Shown here one piece after another: positions 56,988 to 64,000 of a DNA stretch of 64,000 bases. Position 1 is the first letter of the stretch. The number at the start of each line of letters is the position of its first letter. A program made the position numbers and the translations under genes. Below the pieces are notes generated by a model that was not told the origin of the DNA, made no database searches, and saw only the letters and a list, made by a program, of their open reading frames with translations. This DNA comes from Stachybotrys elegans (Eukaryota; Ascomycota; Sordariomycetes; Hypocreales; Stachybotryaceae): NCBI GenBank assembly GCA_020746835.1, contig JAGPNK010000017.1, forward strand, positions 434,001-498,000. The letters run 5' to 3'.

Positions 56988-58802
56988 TTAAAACTTCTCG
57001 TTATTCGTGTGGGACACCACGGCTGTGTCGCTGGCGCTGGTGCGGTTGTTCAGGTCATCCGCGGACTCATGGCTCGACTCTTCGAGGGTCTCTGACGTCT
57101 TGGCCTTGCGTCGTAGCCATTTGTCGTCAATGAAGCGCACGATGGCAAGGACGAGAGCAAAGCTCAACACGCCGATGTTGATGGAGAAGCCTCGCCTATA
57201 TCGCACGTCTCCTGAGCGGAAGATTTGAGCACCGTAGATACCCGCGATGTTGGCTCCCATGATGACCCTACAGTGTGTTAGCTTGTTGATGGGCTTCAAA
57301 GGACTAGTTACGTACATTGCCATGGCCAAAGCGCGCTCCTCGGAGTCCGTGCAGGTGAGAGACAGCCACGCGATGTTGAGGGGATGAGCAAATGTGCCAA
57401 AGGTTTGCGTCCAGACAACGCCGAAATACCGAACGCCTTGGGCGTTCAGCTCGGTGAAAACACGATTAAAGATCTGACCCAGAAGGTTCATCGACATCGC
57501 AACAATGACGGTCTCTCCACGCTTATTGCTGAAAGTTAGTTAGCATTTGAGAGAATAGTTGAAGCTTTGTGGACTTACTAGTGATCGGATACGAAACTGA
57601 AAAGGAACGACACCGGCATCTGGATGAAGAGTCCCACAGAGGCCATAGCATTGCTCCTCAGACCAGTGAAGCCAAAGCTCCTGATAATCGTCGGGGAGTA
57701 CGTATCGAAGGCTCGCTGCGGGCCGTTGTTGGCGAGGGAGAAGAGGACATGGCACCATACTCTCCAGTTCGTGAACTTCGATACTGTCAGCATCTGTAAA
57801 ACATATGGCGGGTGTGGTGAATAAACTTACCGCCTTCTTGAATGCGGGGCGTCCGATCTTCTTCTTCTTCTTTCCCTTCATTGGGTCGTCCCTGATGACA
57901 CGAGTTCGCAGAATGTGAAGCTCGCGCTCCGAGAACCAGGTGAACTTAGGCAGGAAGGTGCTGTGGGGGTTCTTGAAGCTATCCGGGAGACAGAATCCGA
58001 AGATGAAGCCACCCAAGATAGTAAAAGTACCCATGAGCGCGAAGAGCCAGAACCAACCGGATCTGCCGCCCACGCCTCGCATGTGGAGAATGCCATATGC
58101 CAGCAACTTGGATGAAGCCTGGCCAAACTGGTTGCCGAAGTAGAAGAACATAACTCGCTTGGCCGTCTCTCGTCTGGTGTACCAGGTTGAGAGAGTCCAC
58201 AAGCCACCAGGGATAAAGCCAGATTCGGTAATGCCAAGGAGGAAGCGGGTGGCAATGAAGGATCCGTAGTTGGTTTGGAAGGCTTGGAACAGGGATACAA
58301 TGCCAAACAAGAAGAGCTGAAGCGTGAGCCACTTGCCGGGTCCAACACGGTAGAGGATCATGTTGGAGGGAATCTCGAAGAGCACAATTCCCAGGGACAG
58401 CATCTGCTGGCCAACGTTGAACTCGTTCTGCGTGATGCCTACATCCTCCATGAAGCTATCAGTGATGGCATTGGAAATGTTTCCACGGTCGAGCTCTGTG
58501 GCGCGTGTTAGCCACCGTCGATCGTTTGGCACTATTACAGATGGTAGTATTCAGGGGAGGCTCACGAAGACAGAAGAAACCAAGCGTGAGGATTGGCATG
58601 ATGATAAGGTCGAGCCTGTATGGGGCGTGTTAGCGCCCACTGGTTAAGCTTATCTCGAGATGCGGGGTGGTGATGCTCCGGATACTTACTTGCGCTTGGC
58701 CTTGGCCTCCTCCTCCTTGGTCCAGTCGACGGGGAGTTCGGCGACTTCCTCATCTTCGAGCGTAGGAGAGCCCGGAGGCAACTTGCTGTCAATGACATTC
58801 AT
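56988..58802 (-). CDS. MFS transporter, Dal5/allantoate permease type
   Basis: Six exons (58802-58690, 58615-58566, 58495-57831, 57793-57579, 57528-57316, 57267-56988) encode 511 residues. The anion:cation symporter pattern includes QLDRGNISNAITDSFMEDVGIT (in parts), VGQQMLSLGIVLFEIPSNMILY, ATRFLLGITESGFIPGGLWTLSTWYTRRE (in parts) and SGWFWLFALMGTF. NNGPQRAFDTYSPTII, FVSDHYNKRGE and VIMGANIAGIYGAQIFR follow. The cytoplasmic loop is rich in Lys (MKGKKKKKIGR). Known members move allantoate, nicotinate, pantothenate, biotin or other organic anions. The third intron (57794-57830) would be only 37 nt. The gene is the right-hand member of the putative cluster and could move a substrate or product. 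Confidence 0.9.
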
Positions 58803-61533
58803 GATGAGCAGTGGTAAAGCGTGCCGTCTATCGTGAGATGCTGCGTTCTGCTCGATGAAGGGCTGGTGTGACGGTGGACTCGAGGTGGGTGGGCTCTTGG
58901 CTTCTTATGTGCGGCCTTTTGCATGCTGCCACACGGATCCAAATTGGTTTTTATCCAACCGGGGTAATGGTGGCATCGAACATGGATCACATGTACATAT
59001 GCGCCCACGCTCAGCTTAAGCACGCAATCCTGGGTCGGGCTAAGGCGAGACCCAGAAGATGGTGTCTGGGCATCATGGATACAGTCCCCCTCGTGGCAAA
59101 TTTTCGCGTCGTCGGGCCTTCCATGAGGTCAGAGACCTATCCTTCTCCGCGGGATTGTGAGCTGTCATGGACGCTGGATTCAGCTTTCAGCTTCGCCTTC
59201 TCGAGAGGCTGCACGGGCATGCCGTGGAGTTCCATGGTCCTTTCACGTAACTTATTACAAGCGTCCAGCCTAGAACGTGGGGGATCTCAGCGGCTCATCA
59301 CCAAGCAGACATGGCCCACGAATATACTTTCTTTATGTCACAAGAGGATTACCAAAGGCCTGTATTGAGGGCATTCTGATGGGAGTGAAAGCATGTGGTC
59401 GCGGCCTTCTCAGTCAGAAATGTACACTGGCGTGCTTCCAGAATTTCATCGGCAGCCAAGTCTTGACGTTGCGATCAATGGCAGTCCTTTGAAGGGGCCA
59501 AGAAGTATTGGCGATCGGTCCAAGCCGTCCCTTCCGGGGCGTCTGCCTCCCGCCCGGGTCTTCTGGGACCTGGACCTCTTAGTCCCCAGGTCCAATAGTC
59601 TAGATTCACGATACCAAGTGTAAGCCCTAGACGCCACTGTTTCGGACACCCATCGACGATATTCCGGCTCGTGAAGCATCAGGTTCAGACGACGCAGCCT
59701 TCCTCTCCCAGCATCAACCCACGAGATGGCCCCTCGGCGAGAGCCGATGATCCAGATCAGCCGTCTCTGTTTCTCGTTAGGTAACACTCTTCAAGGATGG
59801 CGATGGCATGGCGCCCAGCCCCCCGTACTACATACTAGAAGTCGTGAGCAACATGCTTCTGTTGTCGTTGGTCGGACCAGGGTTATGCCGGCTGGACTTC
59901 AAGACATGGGCCTATGCACTTGGGGCTGGGCTAGTCCCTTGGCAACTCTCACAACCCAATAGGCACGGCTGCCGCACCACCTTCTCCTCTTATCTGACCC
60001 CACAATCCAGATGTCGTAGTGACGAGGGAAGATGACGCCATGAGGAGACTTTCTGTTTGGCCATCTCAACGCTGCAACCTCCAGTCCGTCCTCACCTCTA
60101 GCGTCATTAGCCCATGTGTCAAGTAAGCATATACCATATAAACTCATTGCTTTGGGGACTCGGCGGAAGCCAATTGACACTGATTTTGGTCGATCACAGC
60201 CCACTTAGTTTCTGGGGTCGTTCGCTGCTCTCACAGAAAATTCATATTCAGTGCTCAACAGGGAAAAACATTCAACGAAGCTGTCAACAACCAAGTGAAT
60301 GGTACTTGAGTAGGTGTGGTCGGTCCGAGTCTTCCAGACCGGCCCCCAACCCTTACACGTCGCTTGGCGTGATTCGTTGGTGAGACATGGCTCCAGAACG
60401 AGCTTACTTGCTCGTCATTCCTTGGCAACTGATCTACTGTATCACGCAATCGCGCTCGCTACGGATAGCCAGCAGCGACTGAACGTGATTGCCCAACACC
60501 ATGAATTCGTGGCGTCAATAACGGTAAGAGCTAGCAGAGCTGAAGTGCTTCGGTCTCTGTTTGTGGTAATTGATGGACGTGGAGGGGATGGTCATAGGGA
60601 ATGGCAGGCTACTCGAGTAAAGGCTGCGGTGATAGTCTAGGCCTTGACACTTGGCAGGTCGATTCGTCATATACAACCAAGCATGAAGTAATCGAAGCAA
60701 ATCAAGCGCGATTAATAACTAGCACTCACCTGATTTCATCTACTGTCATTGAAGAAAATCCACGGGTCAACACCAGCTGCTTTGTGTCACTGACCTGGCG
60801 TGCAGAGTAAAAGGGCAAGGGGGCCAGCCTCATGGCACGCCCAGACCACGGCCATAAAGCTCTGATGCTTGCAAAGTACAAAGGGGGATGGATCATAAAC
60901 CTGGCTTTGCGTTAAAACTGAGCGCTATATTAAGGGCCCTGGCAAATTATCGTACGCCGTGCATTGCAACGGGGATTTCCAGGGGAGCGGTAACATCGGA
61001 CCATCGCTCGTACCGATCTCCCGAGACTCTGGTTTTCGGGCTCGCTCGGAGGACCCCGTGGAAGATGGGAGCTAGCCAATTTGGATTTCTTCATTTCATT
61101 TGCCTGCTTCATATCCACAATACATCGCTCCAACTACCCCCATCACTTGAAGTGCCGGGATCCGGGAAGTTCTGGTGTGACCAAAACCGGGTCTATTGTC
61201 CAAGTCCCTTTCCACCTACTCAACCCAGATATTGTGACAGGATCGTACGATGGACTGATTCCACGTTTTCTTCTTAATCTTGTCTATACACGTTGTTTTG
61301 CTTCTGAGATGTAATGATTCTCACGCCACAGTCTCCCGCAGCGCAGCATTGCTGTTGCCAGAAGACTGAGTCTTTCTGGTGACGATGATTGAAGCAACTA
61401 AAACTCCATAAAAGTTCATGAAGAATTTTCAGTCCCTGTCTGAGCTCCAAGACTTGGCGTTCTGGAGCATGACAACATGTGTGCTTCCCATCAACAGCCG
61501 CCAAGAAGATCTAAATGGATCATGATTACGTGG

Positions 61534-61610
61534 TAATGCGGGAATTCCTGGTCTTGTGCCTAAAGAGACAGAAATCAGTGACTTCGAGGAGACCCCGGTG
61601 CTGACGGGCG
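61534..61610 (+). repeat. Diverged dispersed repeat, copy 3
   Basis: AATGCGGGAATTCCTGGTCT and the core GACTTCGAGGAG at 61580-61591 match the order seen at 27746-27820 (AATGTGGGATTTCCTG..., GACTTCGAGGAG). Confidence 0.6.
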
Positions 61611-62244
61611 AACTCCTCTCGCTTGCATAAACAGACGGAGAGAAGGGCAAGTATCTGCAGTTTTAAAAGACTCGAATTTATTTAGCCATGCTATGTCTGT
61701 CACACAATTACTTTAACTGGGGTTGCAAATAAGGCCGTAAATGATGGAACAGAATTAGGCATTTTGCATGGCACTAACTTCATAGAACCATAGAGGATAT
61801 TTAATGGAAACGAAAATTTTAGTAGCCCTTCTGTCAGTAACCCTCCATTGTAACGAGGAGTATCAGTGACGCCAAGAAGCGTTGGAGTCGATTTCTGGCA
61901 TCCGGGCTTGGCATAGGCCGATAAGCTTAATGCCAATACAACTCCCATCATACGTTACCATTCATAAAGCGTCGTTGGTCCCATCAAGAAACTTGAGTCT
62001 TGTCTCCCTTATCTAACAACCTGCTTCAATCGGTAAGATTAGATAGGGACCTCCTCAAATCCCCACAGATTGGGATCCTTCTTCCCCTCCTTCCCCGGTA
62101 TGCCAAGATATTATGAAAGACTTGTCCGGCAGTTGTATCGCTAGTTTCGCGGCGATCTTCAGCGAGATGAGGGGTTGATATCATCATCGAGCCGACCACG
62201 AAGCGGTGATGGATGAGCCATTGCAGGGAGCGGGTTTCCGCGCA

Positions 62245-62253
62245 CCAATATAA
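62245..62253 (+). promoter_or_regulatory. CCAAT/TATAA element before the carboxypeptidase-like gene
   Basis: CCAATATAA combines a CCAAT and a TATAA string about 108-116 bases before the ATG at 62361. Confidence 0.4.
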
Positions 62254-62360
62254 GAATGGGGAGGCGCATGTGCATAACTGAGAGATCGGAACCCGGCATT
62301 CTCAACCACACCTCGATTAACCCTCTTTCTAAAGGTGTGTACCCCCATCCAAGATTCACT

Positions 62361-64000
62361 ATGGGTGTCACAAAGGCCATCTCAGCCTATGGCGTGGCTG
62401 CCATCTCCCTCTTGGTCTCCGGCGTTACTTGTCAACTCCAGTACGGCGAGAACTGGGCTCCAACGATCAAGGACTCCGCTCTGGTTGCACGCAATTTCCC
62501 CAATGTCAACATCACTCTTCGGTCTCCCGCATTCCTCAATCCTGAGGGAGTACCTGCCAGGTTTTCCAATGGAACCGAGGGTCCAACTGACATTGTTGAG
62601 CTCGGTAAGAAGCGTCAATTAATTGAGGAATCAGAATATCAGGACTAATTCCCTTAGACTATTTTATCCGAAATCTGGCTCGGCGCAATGATTGGATGAC
62701 TTATGAAACGTCAGACTTCCTGTCTGAGGAAGGACGTGCCATCCCTTATGTTTTCCTCTCCCTGCCCGACTCGGGCGGTGACAAGCTTCGGGTCTATCTT
62801 CAGGCTGCTATCCATGGAAATGAACCTGCCGCCGACGAGTCGGTGCTGGCTTTCTTGGGAAAGATGGATGCTGAGCCGGCGTGGGCAAGATCTATTCTTG
62901 AGAAGATGGACATCAAGATCCTGCCGCGATACAACGTAGATGGCGTCGCCTACTTCCAGAGACAACTCGCTGCTAGCCTGGATCCCAACCGTGACCATAT
63001 CAAGCTCATGCGCGAGCAGACGAGGAACATCAAGCGTGTTTTGAGCGAATGGAACCCTCACATCTCCATTGACATGCGTGAGTGTTATTTTGAAACATAA
63101 AAGAGTCAGACTGACCGATCTAGACGAATTCACGGCACCTACAATCTACGGCGGCAACTACGTGCATGGTGCTGACGCCCTGATCTCCGGTGGCATCAAC
63201 CCCAACATTCATCAAGATATCCGGGATCTGCTCTTGGAGACCTTCGTACCTGCGATGGGGAGGAAGCTCGAATCTTACGGCATCCGTTGGGAGCCCTACG
63301 TCACAGGTCGAAGCAACAGGACCGAGGGCTCTCGTATCACGTTTACAGAAGCCGTCACTGAGGCGAGAACAGGACGCAACGCTGTTGGCTTGACCCAAAC
63401 TTTGTCCTTCCTTCTTGAGATGCGCGGAATTCGCCTCGCCGACCAGCACTTCCAGCGACGCGTTTCCACGGCCCTGCTCAAAATCGTGGCCATCTTGGAA
63501 CTGGCCCGCGACGAGACTGACAACGTCAAGTCCACGATTGAGAACGCTCGAGACGAGTTTATCAACAGCGACGACGAGATTGTCGTCACGGACAGCTTTG
63601 TGCTCGAGAACAGGACCTTTACCATGATTGATACCCGCAATGGTAGTGTTGTGCAGGCGCCAATCGACTTTTACAGGACAACCCCTTCTGTCGCTAATCT
63701 CACTCGGCCGAGGCCCGAGGCCTATCTCATCCCGCGTACATACGCCGACATTGCCGAGAGACTTGAGATTCTCGGCCTTGATGTCCAGAGGCTGGAATAC
63801 GAATACGTTGGCACCGTAGATGCCATGACAGTGGCTACTTCGACTCTTGGTACATCCATCTACGAGGGCCATGTGATAAACACTGTCACCACCAACTCTA
63901 CTAGCAGGGATATTGTGCTTCCGGCGGGCAGCTTTTATGTCAGCACGAGGCAGAAGAACGCTGCCCTGGCTTTCATCACTCTGGAGCCCGAGAACATTGA
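62361..64000 (+). CDS. Secreted M14-family zinc carboxypeptidase-like protein, partial
   Basis: Three exons are visible (62361-62604, 62658-63077, 63124 to beyond the window), about 513 residues so far with no stop. Residues 1-24 are a signal peptide (AAISLLVSGVTC). QAAIHGNEPAADES supplies the zinc ligands His134 and Glu137. Residue His222 in SIDMHEFTAPTIYGG, restored across the second intron, is the likely third ligand. TEGSRITFTEAVTEARTGRNAVGLTQTLSFLLEMRG (in parts) fits the substrate-binding end of the M14 fold, where the catalytic Glu lies in a LLEMRG-type strand. The part after about residue 400 is an accessory region I do not recognise. It probably acts outside the cell on peptides or related amide substrates. 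The ATG at 62361 precedes the signal peptide. Confidence 0.88.

Larger units (their letters stand above)
58803..62360. other. Gene-poor gap, 3.6 kb
   Basis: No supported gene on either strand. A repeat copy is at 61534-61610. The left end contains the Dal5-type transporter promoter, the right end that of the carboxypeptidase-like gene. Confidence 0.5.

Noticed and set aside
1..64000. CRISPR arrays, insertion sequences, intact transposons, rRNA
   Set aside because: No regular spacer arrays, transposase/RT motifs, paired terminal repeats or rRNA-like sequence were seen.

Overview
The window reads as chromosomal DNA of a filamentous ascomycete (Pezizomycotina, most likely Sordariomycetes). Genes are split by many short introns, mostly 45-75 nt, with GTAAGT/GTATGT-type donors, CTAAC-like branch points and CAG/TAG acceptors. 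Genes lie on both strands without operons, and the families are typical of moulds: SAT4-type membrane protein, Zn2Cys6 and bZIP-DUF3425 regulators, NRPS-like enzymes, LaeA-like methyltransferase, GH47 mannosidase. All gene models are hand-spliced from reading frame and splice signals. The species cannot be named from the sequence.

Layout: 1.6-11.3 kb holds four minus-strand redox/tailoring genes (O-methyltransferase, aldo-keto reductase, P450, FAD-linked oxidase) with no backbone synthase. 14.3-17.6 kb holds a secreted PAF-acetylhydrolase-like hydrolase, a hexapeptide acetyltransferase and a MaoC/HTD2-type dehydratase whose frame is broken. 19.3-24 kb holds a small secreted protein, a SAT4-type membrane protein and a GH47 mannosidase. 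24.3-28 kb holds a Cys-rich single-pass membrane protein and a truncated, diverged duplicate of it. 29-31 kb has a LaeA-like methyltransferase and a crotonase. 34.3-37.8 kb encodes a 997-residue fusion of an adenylation domain with a six-helix membrane region and a reductase-like tail. 38.7-41.5 kb is a divergent SDR/bZIP pair, and 43.8-45.1 kb a multi-pass membrane protein.

45.4-58.8 kb is the most coherent block: an old-yellow-enzyme reductase, an A-T-R NRPS-like carboxylate reductase, a sugar-type MFS transporter, a Zn2Cys6 regulator and a Dal5-type MFS transporter. A motif close to TGGGGAAGTGR recurs in the divergent promoter between the A-T-R gene and the transporter and again upstream of the regulator. 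This looks like a small secondary-metabolite cluster with its own regulon. After about 3.5 kb with no gene, the window ends inside a secreted M14 carboxypeptidase-like gene.
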